The notes: generated by a model from the sequence alone, not told the origin. Counted from the first letter of the stretch, positions 50,303 to 60,902 are shown. The stretch: 64,000 nt of DNA from Rhizobium rhizoryzae (GCF_011046895.1 NZ_CP049250.1:372001-436000); one strand, 5' to 3'. Numbers and translations: made by a program.

Positions 50303-51328
50303 GTGAATCTCAAGGAATTGTCCAATCTCCTGGGTCTGTCCCAGACGACCATAAGTCGCGCCTTGAACGGGTATCCGGAGGTGAACGAGGAGACGCGCGC
50401 CCGTGTTCTAAGGGCAGCAGAGGAAACGGGCTACCGGCCAAACCGGGTGGCCAGAAGGCTCGCCACGGGAAAAGTCGGGTCGCTCGGCATCGTCATGCCC
50501 ATCACACCCGAACAACCGGTCGATATTCATTTTGCAGAGTTCCAGAGCGGACTTGCGGATGAATGTCTGAAGCACGACTTTCATTTCGTGATCATGCCAG
50601 CCGAGCGCGAGCAGGAAGAACAGGCCATCAGGGATCTGGTTTCTAGCGGCTCGATCGACGGCTACTACATTGCCTATATGCGGGAGCGGGATCCACGTAT
50701 CGCCATGGCAAAGTCCCTGCCCCTGCCCTTTATCGTTCATGGCCGCTCTGCAAACCTTGCGGAAGACTATCCCTATCTCGACGTCGATAACGAAGCTGCG
50801 TTTTCCGAAGCTACGCAGCATCTGCTGGATCTTGGCCATCGACGGTTTGCCATGCTGAACGGCCCTGCCGATCTCGATTTCGCACAGCGACGGAGACTGG
50901 GAATAGAAAAGGCGCTGGGGTCTCGCGGACTGTCCCTCGATCCTGCTTTGGTCAGCAGCACGGTGATGACAGACGGCCACGGCTTCCAGCACATGGCCCG
51001 GTTTCTTGAACGCAAAGCCCCTCCGACTGCCGTCCTCTGCGCCAGTACGGTTCTGGCTCTTGGAGCCGTTCGGGCGATCCGGCAGGCAGGTCTCGAAGTC
51101 GGCGCCGACATCTCGCTCATCGCCCATGATGACGATCTGCATCTGCTGAGGCCGGAGCATTTCAGCACCCCGCTTTCCACCACGCGCTCATCGATCCGCG
51201 ATGCGGGACGCCGGGTTGCCGAACGCCTGATTGCAGCCGTCAATGGCGAGGAGATCGATGCGCAGCAACGGGAACTCTGGCGCGCCGAACTCATCCTGCG
51301 CGCCTCAACGGCGACGGCACCCGCCTGA
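50303..51328 (+). CDS. aglR: LacI-family repressor AglR
   Basis: The 341-residue regulator has an N-terminal LacI helix-turn-helix (MNLKELSNLLGLSQTTISRALNG, split here at the turn, then EVNEETRARVLRAAEETGYRPN). A periplasmic-binding-protein-like sensor domain follows, with GSLGIVMPI, HFVIMPAE and the C-terminal RVAERLIAAVNGE. It starts with GTG; GGGAG lies nine bases upstream. It is divergent from aglE, with two operator palindromes between. Likely effectors are alpha-glucosides. It converges with folD, the stops being only six bases apart. Confidence 0.92.
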   Translation: MNLKELSNLLGLSQTTISRALNGYPEVNEETRARVLRAAEETGYRPNRVARRLATGKVGSLGIVMPITPEQPVDIHFAEFQSGLADECLKHDFHFVIMPAEREQEEQAIRDLVSSGSIDGYYIAYMRERDPRIAMAKSLPLPFIVHGRSANLAEDYPYLDVDNEAAFSEATQHLLDLGHRRFAMLNGPADLDFAQRRRLGIEKALGSRGLSLDPALVSSTVMTDGHGFQHMARFLERKAPPTAVLCASTVLALGAVRAIRQAGLEVGADISLIAHDDDLHLLRPEHFSTPLSTTRSSIRDAGRRVAERLIAAVNGEEIDAQQRELWRAELILRASTATAPA

Positions 51329-51334
51329 AACGTC

Positions 51335-52234
51335 TCAGAATTTCGGGATTGGCCTGCCGACACAACGATAGGCCGCAATCACGGTGTTTGCCATCAACAT
51401 GGCAATCGTCATCGGGCCAACGCCTCCTGGAACAGGGGTGATTGCGGACGCAACATCGGCACATTCATCAAAGGCCACATCACCGACAAGACGGGTGCCG
51501 CCCTCCCCTTTCTCGGGCGCATCAATCCGATTGATGCCGACATCGATGACGGTTGCACCGGGCTTCACCCAATCCTTTCGGACCATTTGCGCGCGACCGA
51601 CAGCAGCGACCAGGATATCGGCCTGACGGCAGACGGCAGGCAGATCCTTCGTGCGCGAATGAGCCATCGTGACGGTTGCATTGGCGGCGAGAAGCAATTG
51701 CCCCATCGGCTTTCCGAAGAGATTGGAGCGACCGATGACGACAGCGTTCAGACCGGAAAGATCCGCGCCGAGGCGGTCGCGCAGAAGCAGCATTGCACCG
51801 GCGGGTGTGCAGGAGATCAATCCGCTTGCGAGATCGCCCGTGGCAAGTTTGCCTGCGTTGACGATGTGAAGCCCATCCACATCCTTCTCCGGGCGAATGG
51901 ACTGAATGACCGGCTCGGACTGAAGGTGGCCAGGCAGCGGCAGCTGAACCAGGATTCCATGGACGGACGGATCAGCATTCAGCTTCTCGACAAGCTGTTC
52001 CAACTCATCCTGCGTCGTCTCTTCCGGCAACGTGTATTGCATGGAGTTGAAGCCGCACTTCTTGGCCATGCGACTTTTGGCTCCGACATAGGCATGGCTT
52101 GCAGGATCATTACCGACAATGACCACGGCGAGCCCCGGCTGCAACCCCGCTTCATGATGAAGACTGCCAGCAGCCTCGCTGACCGCATCGGTAACCACTG
52201 CTGCGGATTTCTTGCCATCAATGATATCTGCCAA
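51335..52234 (-). CDS. folD: Bifunctional methylenetetrahydrofolate dehydrogenase/cyclohydrolase
   Basis: The 299-residue enzyme interconverts 5,10-methylene- and 10-formyl-tetrahydrofolate. FolD signatures include [20 protein letters not shown] with the catalytic Lys, [38 protein letters not shown] and the end [15 protein letters not shown]. The length is typical. The 281-base region upstream (52235-52515) contains its promoter and no gene I can support. Confidence 0.96.
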   Translation of the reverse strand: MADIIDGKKSAAVVTDAVSEAAGSLHHEAGLQPGLAVVIVGNDPASHAYVGAKSRMAKKCGFNSMQYTLPEETTQDELEQLVEKLNADPSVHGILVQLPLPGHLQSEPVIQSIRPEKDVDGLHIVNAGKLATGDLASGLISCTPAGAMLLLRDRLGADLSGLNAVVIGRSNLFGKPMGQLLLAANATVTMAHSRTKDLPAVCRQADILVAAVGRAQMVRKDWVKPGATVIDVGINRIDAPEKGEGGTRLVGDVAFDECADVASAITPVPGGVGPMTIAMLMANTVIAAYRCVGRPIPKF

Positions 52235-52515
52235 GGCATGCCCTCCTGCTCAGGCGCCGAACCACCGCCAGATATGTGATGCATCTGAAAGGTCGGGTGG
52301 TCGTACAGATCAGGCATCGGGCCGAATCTCGACAATTCACCACATCCATTCGCTGATGATCACCATCAGGGATCCGAAGTCCCTTCAAGCGCCTGCTTGT
52401 GTTGGACGAACTTCAGATGCCGGTGACTAGGCTCTCGGGCGTTGGAATGCAAGAGGGAGGCGCGGTACGGCGCTCAGGGCCGAACCATAAACCGATAGAG
52501 GACGAGGATCCGCGC

Positions 52516-54447
52516 TCAGCTCGCCATTGCGAAGCGGCTCTGCCGTTCGGCGGCTTCGTGCTGCGCCAATTCGCGCCGCAGGATCTCGAGCTCAGCCAGA
52601 AGCTGCTGAAGTTCAGCCTCGGTTGCCCCGTCCGCAGCCTCGGGGATTTCACTGGCCGGGCTGCGGCCCTGCATGATGGTGGCCAGAAGATAAGGTAGCG
52701 GCTCGCCGCTTGCTTCCGACATTCTGTTGGCGAGAACTAGCTCCGTCAGCCAGGCCAGGGAGCGATCGTCATTGGCTGCGACAGCTTCAAACTCCTCACT
52801 CTTGGCGCGGCGCTCGCTGCGGTCAGCATGATGGAAGGCGCGATCTTGCATCGGGTCGAGATCTGAACCGTAGTAATCCTCGAAATGAGGCAGGCGAACC
52901 GGATCCTGGCGGGTTTCCTGCGCATCCAGATCCAGGGCAACCTCCTCCAGTTCACGCAAGGTCTGCACACTGGGCTGCGACGCTCTGTAGGGCTGCAGCG
53001 AAACCGGGGGCTGCAGCAACGCAGCAGCCACTTCCGGCTGCGGCTCAACGGCATGGGTTTCATGGATGGTCCCGGCATCCGCGACCACCGGATACATTGC
53101 AGGAGAACCAATACCCTCCACCGAATGCGACGGGCGTCTTGATGGAAGGCATGCTCCACCGAGGCACAAGCCTGCAAGCGCGCCAAGGATCGCGTAGACC
53201 CAATGGGGCATCCCGATCACGGACGCATTGGCCGCTGTCGCCGTTGTGGTCAGCTCCGCCTTTATCGTTGAGGCTTGGCTTATGTTTGCTTCGCGGAGAC
53301 GATCCAGATAGATCTTCCGCGCATTCTCGACATTCTTTTCAAGCTCAAGGCGTCGCGTAACGGGCTCTGGAACGCTTCGTTTCTGCAGCACCTCAAGCTT
53401 CGGCTTGACGCCATCCAGGTCCTTTGCAGCCCGCGCCTTCTGCCGGTTGAGATCCGCTACGACGCCGGCCAAGGCCTTGGCAACGGCTGCGCGCGCCTCG
53501 TCGGCGGCAGCCTTTGCCGCCAGGAAACGCGGGTGACGCGGCCCTAATTCGGCAGAAAGTTGATCCACGTTCATCTGGGCGGAAAGGTAACGCTGACGCA
53601 GGCTCTCCAGGCCGGTTTGGGCCAGTTCCTCGGGCAATGGCTGAGAAAGCACATCCGAGAACTTCATCTTCAAAAGAGTTTCTGCCTGCTTCGTCAGATC
53701 ATCGATCTGCCCTTGGAGCCGCTCTACATCAGCGGCCAAGGCATCACGTTCAACCTCGATCTGGCGTTCAGCGCGCACGGCCTCATCTGTAACACCGGCA
53801 TTATCGAGTGCGATCTGGGCCTGTTCGAGCGCTTTTCGAGCGATATCGATCTGAGAGCCACTTCCGGAAGACGAAGCTCCACCTTCAAGGGAAGCGAGTT
53901 GCATCGCCGCTGCATTGGCTGCATCGGCGGCAAATTGCGCGTCGGTCGAGGATGCCGAGACGAGAATGGCGCCGGGATAGCCCGCCGCGGAGACAAGCAG
54001 CATCTGCTCCAGGCGCTCACGTTGAGCCGCCTCGGAGCGACCGAGCGTCATTTCCCTGCCGGTCATCAATTCTCTGAGGAAGCCAATGCTTGTCTGGGAC
54101 TGCTCACCCGTCTTACCCAACCGGTTCCAGTCGAGCTGCTTTGCAATGGCGGCCAGGGTTTCCTGCTGCGTCAGTCGCGCGCGCGCTGCTTCCGCAATTG
54201 CGTCCGTCGACTGCGGCAACGGCCTGAGCGAATAGACGGCTGACGCCTGATAGCTCTGCTGCAAATCAAGGGGGAGCACGCCTGGGATGAACGCACCAAG
54301 AGCTGCGCTTGACAGAAGGATGACAGCAGACAGCATTGATTTGCCGGCGCTCCTGCTGGATGCATCCGGTAATGCAGGCTCTGCAAGCCGCTCATTTTTC
54401 GTGCTGCCGATCGCCATCGTCGTATCAACCATGCCATTGGCGCGCAT
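52516..54447 (-). CDS. Wzz/GumC-like polysaccharide chain-length protein without kinase domain
   Basis: The 643-residue protein has a membrane helix near residues 38-58 and a long periplasmic coiled-coil part (about 100-400, with QIDIARKALEQAQIALDN and AELGPRHPRFLAAKAAADEA). A second membrane helix is at about 415-435 (MPHWVYAILGALAGLCLGG). A cytoplasmic tail of about 210 residues follows. The PRHP segment is common in the GumC/ExoP group. The tail lacks Walker motifs, so no tyrosine kinase is fused; it is rich in charged residues and ends in a coiled coil. It probably controls export or length of a surface polysaccharide with the gene 18 bases upstream. Confidence 0.8.
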   Translation of the reverse strand: MRANGMVDTTMAIGSTKNERLAEPALPDASSRSAGKSMLSAVILLSSAALGAFIPGVLPLDLQQSYQASAVYSLRPLPQSTDAIAEAARARLTQQETLAAIAKQLDWNRLGKTGEQSQTSIGFLRELMTGREMTLGRSEAAQRERLEQMLLVSAAGYPGAILVSASSTDAQFAADAANAAAMQLASLEGGASSSGSGSQIDIARKALEQAQIALDNAGVTDEAVRAERQIEVERDALAADVERLQGQIDDLTKQAETLLKMKFSDVLSQPLPEELAQTGLESLRQRYLSAQMNVDQLSAELGPRHPRFLAAKAAADEARAAVAKALAGVVADLNRQKARAAKDLDGVKPKLEVLQKRSVPEPVTRRLELEKNVENARKIYLDRLREANISQASTIKAELTTTATAANASVIGMPHWVYAILGALAGLCLGGACLPSRRPSHSVEGIGSPAMYPVVADAGTIHETHAVEPQPEVAAALLQPPVSLQPYRASQPSVQTLRELEEVALDLDAQETRQDPVRLPHFEDYYGSDLDPMQDRAFHHADRSERRAKSEEFEAVAANDDRSLAWLTELVLANRMSEASGEPLPYLLATIMQGRSPASEIPEAADGATEAELQQLLAELEILRRELAQHEAAERQSRFAMAS

Positions 54448-54465
54448 GGACGCGCCTGCCTTTGA

Positions 54466-55155
54466 TTAAGACAAGCTAAATTTATTTGGCGAACAAATCG
54501 TTAACGAGGGGTCCTCTGCGAGGCTGGAACCGCCAGAAATGGCCGGGGCACTCGCAAAATAGGCAGGCGCAATCAGGGCCAGGCCATCATAGGCGCTTGC
54601 GAGCGCGGGCTCCATGACAATTTCGTCGCGTAGCGTCTCGCAATCCAGCAGGACCAGATGCGGACGAACACCGCCGATTTCGGCACGCAGCCGGTCTGTC
54701 TGATCCCCCGGACTGGCAGGCGAAAGATGCGTCGCATAGACCTGATGCCAGGGAACCTGCGCCCGAATATGATCCCGTGCTGCCGAGAGACGAACACGAT
54801 CTCGCCCGGCAAGCACGATCCTGCGAGGCTCTGCCATGAAAGAGAGAAGGACAGGTACAAAATCCTGCGGCGGCATTGCCGTGCACAAGGATCGGCCGGT
54901 TACCACACGAATTATCCTCGCAACGCCCGGCGTCCCCGGCAAAAGGATCCGCTGCTGAAGGCGCTCGCGATAGGCAGGATTGACGGCGCTCTTGAGAAGT
55001 TGCGGCAGATTGACGAAGGAAACGGCCCGATAGCCGACCCGCACATCCGTCATGGCCTCCAGAAGCGAGAGATTTTCCAGCTTGCTGTGGAAGGAGAAAT
55101 CGAGGCAGAAGCCGAGACTGGGTTTTCCGTCGCGAACGGATTTCAGGAAGGTCAT
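54466..55155 (-). CDS. Divergent WecG/TagA/CpsF-type glycosyltransferase-like protein
   Basis: The 229-residue protein shows the pattern of WecG/TagA enzymes. FVNLPQLLKSAVNPAYRERL is followed by LLPGTPGVARIIRVVTGRSL, then MAEPRRIVLAGRDRVRLSAA and RPHLVLLDCETLRDEI. These enzymes add a sugar to a lipid-linked precursor. The usual catalytic region (DGxG...) is replaced by PGTPGV, and the family GAPKQE motif is missing, so activity is uncertain. It precedes the Wzz/GumC-like gene. ATG 55155 is preferred; 55191 adds twelve residues. The stretch 55156-55396 holds no gene I can support. Confidence 0.6.
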   Translation of the reverse strand: MTFLKSVRDGKPSLGFCLDFSFHSKLENLSLLEAMTDVRVGYRAVSFVNLPQLLKSAVNPAYRERLQQRILLPGTPGVARIIRVVTGRSLCTAMPPQDFVPVLLSFMAEPRRIVLAGRDRVRLSAARDHIRAQVPWHQVYATHLSPASPGDQTDRLRAEIGGVRPHLVLLDCETLRDEIVMEPALASAYDGLALIAPAYFASAPAISGGSSLAEDPSLTICSPNKFSLS

Positions 55156-55396
55156 GGCAGAACCCCGGTCTGCCGGCCAGCAGGCCTGCAACCCTTCGCC
55201 TCTGCGGTCGCAGGTCTATGTCTGACGGTCGGCTTGCCTGCTTCGGAAGAGAGCATCAATTCACTCGATTGGTTGCGTTCGTTTTTCCAGCTCTCCGCAT
55301 AGCGGTGCGGTCGAGCGGATCCTGCTCATCTCCCTGTCCCGTTGCAACAGAACCTGAAGCGATAAGCAGACTGGGAGTAAGCCCGGCCGGATACGG

Positions 55397-55936
55397 TCAG
55401 TGACCGGATTTGGCGGGAGCTTCGAGTTTTACGCCTTCAACAATTTTCGTCGGCTGAACCTGCTTGCCTTGCGGACGCTCGCCATTGGTGCGGATGTCGT
55501 CCTTGGACAGGTAATCCAGCTGTTCGACCAGCACATCCAGAACATATTCGCCCTGGAAACGCTCATTCAGCTTTTCCTTGATGGCCTTTCGAAAACCGTC
55601 GAGATCGAAGGCCTTCGTATTTCCCAGATCAACCATCTTGTTGCCGACAAGCAGGGTGAACAGTTCGTCGGTCATCATCTCGGTCGTTGGAAGATGCACG
55701 CCCTTGATCTTTTCCTTGTCCATCAGGAAGGAGATCCGTGTGATGAAGTACCCCTGAACCGCGCCCTTGCTGAGCACAGGCACGTTGATGTTCTCCCCCT
55801 TCACCAGTTCCGACTTGTTGCGCAACTGCGTTGCCTCGTCGACGACAGGCTTCGGTTTCGACATCTGGACGGATCCGTAGACCGCGCCCAAGGTCACGGC
55901 GCAAACCCAGAGACCGGTGAGAAGGAGTTTGATCAT
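55397..55936 (-). CDS. Flagellar-locus protein with FliL-like features
   Basis: The 179-residue protein has one N-terminal membrane helix (about 3-22) and a periplasmic domain. Segments such as NVPVLSKGAVQGYFITRISF, TDELFTLLVGN, FRKAIKEKLNERFQGEYVLD and VLVEQLDYLS resemble the strand-helix layout of FliL, the stator-associated protein. The resemblance is by eye and not strong. The start overlaps the preceding stop by one base (TGATG), so it is translated with the FlgN-like gene and flgJ. Confidence 0.6.
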   Translation of the reverse strand: MIKLLLTGLWVCAVTLGAVYGSVQMSKPKPVVDEATQLRNKSELVKGENINVPVLSKGAVQGYFITRISFLMDKEKIKGVHLPTTEMMTDELFTLLVGNKMVDLGNTKAFDLDGFRKAIKEKLNERFQGEYVLDVLVEQLDYLSKDDIRTNGERPQGKQVQPTKIVEGVKLEAPAKSGH

Positions 55937-56325
55937 CAGACTTCGCTGTAAAGGAATTGTTCTTGGGTATAGGTGCCATCGCCATCGGCATCGCGCGCGG
56001 CATTCTTGAGAATGTCGGCGACCGACCGCACGGCATGAAGATGCGCTTCAACCCGGCGAGCATTCAAGGCAAGCTTGTCTTTCAGAACATGCATTTGCTG
56101 CTTGTGGTTAAAGGCCAGTTCCTTGGGATCGGTCGTGCGAACCAGCATGGTCAATTCGTAAAGGCATCTGCTCTTGTGCGCATTCGAGACCTTGAGGTCG
56201 AACATCGCATCCTTGCCGATTCGCTCGTTCTCATTGTCGATGATCATCTCCAGGCGGCCCAGCACCGTCTTGATGCGATAATCGGTGGAAATGACATCCA
56301 TGTTTTCTGCCCCAATGGTATTCAT
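55936..56325 (-). CDS. FlgN-like flagellar chaperone (probable)
   Basis: The 129-residue helical protein (LGRLEMIIDNENERIGKDAM; NARRVEAHLHAVRSVADILK) has the size and two-helix layout of FlgN-type chaperones for hook-associated proteins, and it sits directly after flgJ (one-base gap). It could also be another small flagellar protein specific to rhizobia. The ending YTQEQFLYSEV is short and polar. Confidence 0.55.
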   Translation of the reverse strand: MNTIGAENMDVISTDYRIKTVLGRLEMIIDNENERIGKDAMFDLKVSNAHKSRCLYELTMLVRTTDPKELAFNHKQQMHVLKDKLALNARRVEAHLHAVRSVADILKNAARDADGDGTYTQEQFLYSEV

Positions 56326-56326
56326 A

Positions 56327-56884
56327 TTATGCCTCGCTGCGCTCTGACGGCGCCAGATCGAAGACCTTGCGTTCGAATTCGTCGATCATGCTGACTGCAC
56401 GATTGCGGCTGTCCTTGTCGGTTGTTGCATTGGGCGTGGCTTCATTGCGCATGCGATCCAAGGATTGCCTGAACACCTGCTCCGCAATACCGATGCCGCC
56501 GCTCTTGGACATCTGATCGGCGATCTGCTCCGACATCATGCTCTGCCAGAATTCACCTGCAGACCCCTTGCCGTAGACCGCTTCGCTGTCTTTCGGCATC
56601 ATCGTATTGACGAAGTTCTGAAGAATCGAAGCCTCGAACTTTCGATATTCTTCCGGCATTTCCGCAGACTTCTTGCTTTCGTGAGCAACATCGATACGGG
56701 TCTTGTGTCCAATGCCATCGAGCCCTTCCAGCGCGGCACCGAAGCCCTTCCCGGCTGCGGCAAGCTTCGTCGCACTGTAGGCGGCCCGGTTTGCGGTCAG
56801 CTTGGCCTGAGCCTCCTGAACGGCAGTCGGATCGGCCGCACGCAGCACATCCATCACAAGATCGGTTGGAGGAGAGATTGCCAT
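56327..56884 (-). CDS. flgJ: Flagellar rod-binding protein FlgJ (rod-cap domain only)
   Basis: The 185-residue protein has the rod-binding domain pattern at about 75-165: YRKFEASILQNFVNTMMPKD, GEFWQSMMSEQIADQMSKSG and IGIAEQVFRQSLDRM. The C-terminal muramidase domain of enterobacterial FlgJ is absent, as in other alphaproteobacteria. ATG 56884 has AAGGA nearby; 56911 adds nine residues. It is first of a three-gene unit with the FlgN-like and FliL-like genes. Confidence 0.82.
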   Translation of the reverse strand: MAISPPTDLVMDVLRAADPTAVQEAQAKLTANRAAYSATKLAAAGKGFGAALEGLDGIGHKTRIDVAHESKKSAEMPEEYRKFEASILQNFVNTMMPKDSEAVYGKGSAGEFWQSMMSEQIADQMSKSGGIGIAEQVFRQSLDRMRNEATPNATTDKDSRNRAVSMIDEFERKVFDLAPSERSEA

Positions 56885-57275
56885 CTCCACGTCCTTTCGT
56901 TGAACAAGCACCGCCGCCTGTCACATCCAGGCCATGCGGTCTTTGCATCAGTCGGAACGGAAGACACACGTGCACGCACAGATGCAGCGAACGCCTCCCG
57001 AATTCACGGACACCGGGTGATCGATCACGTGTCGGCCATCAATACGACCGCGCTGAGATCACGGAACAAGGAGCCCTCATGTCGTGTTGGAGGTGATTAT
57101 GCTGAGTGAACCTTGCTGCAGGCTGGCGTTGTTCTGGCAAATCTGGGGCCAAGGCAAAAAATATTAGTTGTGCCTGATGGAATGCGCGCGCGGTGATTGG
57201 TCTATATGTAAGTATCTGTATTAAATGAATTTAATAACCAGACAATTCGAAGATTAACGAGGGAAAGAACAGGGA
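56885..57275. promoter_or_regulatory. Promoter region before flgJ with an AT-rich palindrome
   Basis: This 391-base stretch has no supported gene. It contains ATTAAAT-GA-ATTTAAT at 57220-57235 within a clearly AT-rich part (about 57160-57250), while the rest is GC-rich. It separates the flgJ unit from the end of the flgK-fliR unit and most likely holds the flgJ promoter. The palindrome is a candidate binding site; no regulator is assigned. Confidence 0.45.
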
Positions 57276-57686
57276 TCAGGTGTGATCCTTGCCGGAACCG
57301 GTGAGCAGCGTCAGTTCCAGAAGTTCGTAAATGGCATTATCGTCGCGTTCCCGATCTTCGAGTTCACGCGCCTCCTTCATCTGCTCCTCAAGCCGGTCCC
57401 CTTTGGTTCGTTCGCGCAGAACCTTGCTTTCCAGAACCTGCTGCACACCGGCAAGCTGCTTGTCCTTGATCATCAAGCGACCATAGCGTTCCGAATAATT
57501 GCGGGAGAACTGCATATGCACCGGCTTGCCGGAACTGATCGCCTCCATGACGACCTCCATGGATTGCTCGACCTCGCGGCGCTGCTCGGTATTGGCGGCA
57601 AGCTCTCCCTCCGCCATCCGCTCCAGCTGCCGCTGGACGTTGACGAGCCGCTTCAACTTCTTCGAACGTGGTTCCTGGCCAGCCAT
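57276..57686 (-). CDS. Small coiled-coil protein at the end of the fliR unit
   Basis: The 136-residue, highly charged helical protein (LKRLVNVQRQLERMAEGELA; ESKVLRERTKGDRLEEQMKE) begins seven bases after fliR and is probably co-transcribed. Its size and coiled-coil character resemble FliJ-type export chaperones, but no signature is clear. I do not assign a function. Confidence 0.6.
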   Translation of the reverse strand: MAGQEPRSKKLKRLVNVQRQLERMAEGELAANTEQRREVEQSMEVVMEAISSGKPVHMQFSRNYSERYGRLMIKDKQLAGVQQVLESKVLRERTKGDRLEEQMKEARELEDRERDDNAIYELLELTLLTGSGKDHT

Positions 57687-57693
57687 GGCACCC

Positions 57694-58446
57694 TCAGAAT
57701 GCGTTGAACATCACATCGAAGCCTTCGGCGAACTGCCGGGTCAAGGCGCCGATGGCCAGATAGAGCATGAACATGCCGCCTGCGATCAGGAACGGCGTTG
57801 ATATGAAGAAGACAGGGATCTGCGGCGCAAGCTTGTTGACCAGACCGACAGCCACGTTGAACAAAAGACCATAAATCAAGAATGGGCTGGCGAGGCGCAG
57901 CATGATTGACGTCGAGGCGCGCAGGGTGTCCGTCAGCGTAATCAGCATCTTCTGGGGTTCGATCAGGGCGCCGAGCGGGGTCGTGTCATAGGAATCGACC
58001 AGTGCCCGGAAGACGACGTGATGGAAATCCATCATGAAAAGCAGAAGAAGTCCGCTGAACGTGAGGAAGCTGGTGACACTGGTTTCGGACGTGTCTTCGA
58101 GAATGTCATGCCCGGCAGGTGCCGTGAAGCCGATCGAGCTTGTCAGCACGGCCCCGGCAAATTGCAGTCCGAGAACATAGAGCCTGGCAATCATGCCGTA
58201 CATGATGCCTATGAACAGCTCCGAGAAGATCAAACCCATATAGGCTGCAGTCGGTGCTGTCGTGCGACTGTAAATGGTGGGCCAGAGGACAGGCAGGACC
58301 GCGAGCGTGATGGCAATCGTTACGATCAGCCGAACGTTCACGGGAATGCGTGCACTGGAAAAACCCGGCAGGACCATGAAGCAGCCGCCAATCCGGCAGA
58401 AAGCCAGAAAGAAGGCGAGCATTGAGCCCTGCGGGTCGGTTATCAT
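57694..58446 (-). CDS. fliR: Flagellar export protein FliR
   Basis: The 250-residue membrane protein of the type III export gate has about six hydrophobic segments. FliR patterns include [28 protein letters not shown] (split, about 8-35), [20 protein letters not shown] and [21 protein letters not shown]. The start overlaps the flhA stop by four bases. Confidence 0.94.
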   Translation of the reverse strand: MITDPQGSMLAFFLAFCRIGGCFMVLPGFSSARIPVNVRLIVTIAITLAVLPVLWPTIYSRTTAPTAAYMGLIFSELFIGIMYGMIARLYVLGLQFAGAVLTSSIGFTAPAGHDILEDTSETSVTSFLTFSGLLLLFMMDFHHVVFRALVDSYDTTPLGALIEPQKMLITLTDTLRASTSIMLRLASPFLIYGLLFNVAVGLVNKLAPQIPVFFISTPFLIAGGMFMLYLAIGALTRQFAEGFDVMFNAF

Positions 58447-60530
58447 CCAATCGAGCCTAGAATCTTGATTTCGAGTCCCTTTGCCAGTTCCACGTGGGAA
58501 AGTACAGGCAGGGTGGCGAACAATCGTTCGACGATCATGCGCACATAGGAGCGTGTTTCGGGCGATGTGACAAGCACGAATGGCAGACCACGGTCCATGA
58601 ATTCACGAATGACACGGCTTGCCTGCTCACTGAATTCCTCCAGCTGTCGGGGATCGATATCGAATTCGATGACATCACCCTTGGCATCCCGCTTCAAGGC
58701 CTGGTGGAACAGCAGATCCCACTTGCTTCCGAGACGCAGAACACGAAGCACGCCGTTGTCGGCCAGATCGCCGCAAAGCTGCTGCGACATCCGCACTCGC
58801 ACATGTTCCACGATCTGTTCGGTCTTGCGCACATGGGGAGCAAGCTCGGCAACCGCTTCCAGAATGAGATGCAGGTTGCGGATGGAAACGCGCTCCGCGA
58901 GAAGAAGCTTGAGGACCGCCTGCAAGCCGGAATAGGACATGTGCGAGGAGCAGATTTCGTCTGCCAGTTTCTTGTATTCGGGATCCATTCGATCAATCAG
59001 GATCTTCAGATCCTTATAGGACAGAAGCTGCGGCAGATTGTTGCGAATGACTTCGCTCATATGCGTCAGCACGACCGAGACGTTGTCGATCGGGTGGAAG
59101 CCTTCACGCTTCAGGTCTTCCGCAAAGGTTTCGAGAATGGACATGGCCGGCATGCCAAAGGCCGGTTCGCGAATCTCATCCCCCGGGATGCTGGGCTTGC
59201 GACCGGAGCCGGTCACGACGAGAACATCGCCGACGCGCAGCATGTTGGATGCGACCGTCGTGCCATGGATGCGGATCTGATAGGATTTCTCAGGGATGGC
59301 GATGTCGTCGGTGACCTTGATCTCAGGCACGACGAAGCCGTACTGGGTCGCGAACTTCTTTCGCATCTTGCCGACGCGGAACGCCAGCTCCTGATGCGCG
59401 CCCAGAAGACGTGTCGAGACCTGCTTGCCCAGAGCCAGCTCGATCTCGGATGTCTTCAGCATCGACTTCACGGAATCCTTGTCGGCTTCCTTCGTCTGCA
59501 CTGCCATCTTTTCTTCGGCATCGCGGCGCTGCTTGCTTTCGGCTTCCAGCCGGCGCGGAACCATCCAGGCACCAAAGGCCATAACGCCACCAAGCGCAAT
59601 GAAGGGCACGAAGGGAAGCCCAGGAACGAGTGCGAGCGTCGCCATCAAGCCGGCAGACATTGAAAGCGCGCGCGGGTAGCCGCCCAGCTGATCAATGACG
59701 GCCTTGTCGGCGGTGCCGGAGCTGCCGCCGCGGGTGACGAGCAAGCCGGCTGCCAGAGACACGATGAGGGCCGGAACCTGCGAAACGATACCGTCGCCCA
59801 CGGAGAGCTTGACGAAAACATCTGCCGCCTGGCCGATTTCCATGCTGTGACGGAAGTAGCCGATGATGATGCCGCCGAAGATATTGATGCCCGTGATCAG
59901 GAGACCCGCGATGGCGTCACCGCGGACGAACTTCGACGCACCGTCCATGGCACCGAAGAACATGCTTTCTTCTTCGAGTTCGCGGCGGCGGCGCTGCGCT
60001 TCCTTTTCATCGATGATACCGGCCGAAAGGTCGGCATCGATCGACATCTGCTTGCCGGGGATGGCATCGAGGGTGAAGCGGGCACCGACTTCCGCGATAC
60101 GCGTCGCACCCTTGGTGATGACGATGAAGTTCACCGTGATGAGAATACAGAAGACGATCACCCCGATCATGAAGTCGCCGGACATGACGAGAGACGCAAA
60201 GCCCGCGATCACGCCACCGGCAGCATCATGCCCCTCGTGACCATGAGACAGGATCGTTCGGGTCGTCGCGATGTTCAGCGACAGACGGATCATTGTCGAG
60301 ATCAGGAGAATCGTCGGGAATGATGAGAAATCCAGCGGTCGCTGGATCCACAACGCGACCATCAGGATGAGGACGGAAAAGGCGATTGAGAAAGCCAGAC
60401 CGATATCAATCAGGAAGGTCGGGATAGGCAGGAAGAGTACGCACAGGATTGCGATAATGCCTGTGGCGAAACCAATATCGCGGCCGCTGGGATTAACCTT
60501 CGGAATTGCTAATGCAGGTGGTTGTGCCAT
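58443..60530 (-). CDS. flhA: Flagellar biosynthesis protein FlhA
   Basis: The 695-residue export gate protein has about eight N-terminal membrane helices (residues about 20-320) and the FHIPEP signature region ([42 protein letters not shown]). A cytoplasmic domain of about 370 residues binds chaperone-substrate complexes. ATG 60530 ([11 protein letters not shown]) gives the normal N-terminus; 60575 extends it without support. It is in line with fliQ and fliR. Confidence 0.96.
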   Translation of the reverse strand: MAQPPALAIPKVNPSGRDIGFATGIIAILCVLFLPIPTFLIDIGLAFSIAFSVLILMVALWIQRPLDFSSFPTILLISTMIRLSLNIATTRTILSHGHEGHDAAGGVIAGFASLVMSGDFMIGVIVFCILITVNFIVITKGATRIAEVGARFTLDAIPGKQMSIDADLSAGIIDEKEAQRRRRELEEESMFFGAMDGASKFVRGDAIAGLLITGINIFGGIIIGYFRHSMEIGQAADVFVKLSVGDGIVSQVPALIVSLAAGLLVTRGGSSGTADKAVIDQLGGYPRALSMSAGLMATLALVPGLPFVPFIALGGVMAFGAWMVPRRLEAESKQRRDAEEKMAVQTKEADKDSVKSMLKTSEIELALGKQVSTRLLGAHQELAFRVGKMRKKFATQYGFVVPEIKVTDDIAIPEKSYQIRIHGTTVASNMLRVGDVLVVTGSGRKPSIPGDEIREPAFGMPAMSILETFAEDLKREGFHPIDNVSVVLTHMSEVIRNNLPQLLSYKDLKILIDRMDPEYKKLADEICSSHMSYSGLQAVLKLLLAERVSIRNLHLILEAVAELAPHVRKTEQIVEHVRVRMSQQLCGDLADNGVLRVLRLGSKWDLLFHQALKRDAKGDVIEFDIDPRQLEEFSEQASRVIREFMDRGLPFVLVTSPETRSYVRMIVERLFATLPVLSHVELAKGLEIKILGSIG

Positions 60531-60635
60531 CGCTTCTTTCCATCTCCTCATGAGAAGGCGGTGCGCAGAGCGCACCTCGTCATGGCAAGATTAGGCGCTG
60601 AAGCTTGCGCGAGGATGGCAGGATTGTTCAGGGCG

Positions 60636-60902
60636 TCAGAAGCCGGACTGGACCCGGGAGAAAACGAGCTCCGCGAACAGGTTGATCTGCGATCCGATGA
60701 AGGGAGCAGCAAGACCGCAGCACAGAAGGATAGCGACGATCTTCGGCACGAATGTCAGGGTCATTTCCTGGATCTGTGTCAAGGCCTGGATAAAGGCGAT
60801 GATGACACCGACCAGCATGCCCGCCAGAACTGCGGGACCGGCTGCGATCAACACAGTGCGCATTGCTGCCTGCATGATCTCCAGGGCATCGGCTTCATTC
60901 AT
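60636..60902 (-). CDS. fliQ: Flagellar export protein FliQ
   Basis: The 88-residue protein has two membrane helices (about 17-40 and 50-75) and the FliQ motif GMLVGVIIAFIQALTQIQE. The length is typical. It lies between flgD and flhA. Confidence 0.94.
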   Translation of the reverse strand: MNEADALEIMQAAMRTVLIAAGPAVLAGMLVGVIIAFIQALTQIQEMTLTFVPKIVAILLCCGLAAPFIGSQINLFAELVFSRVQSGF

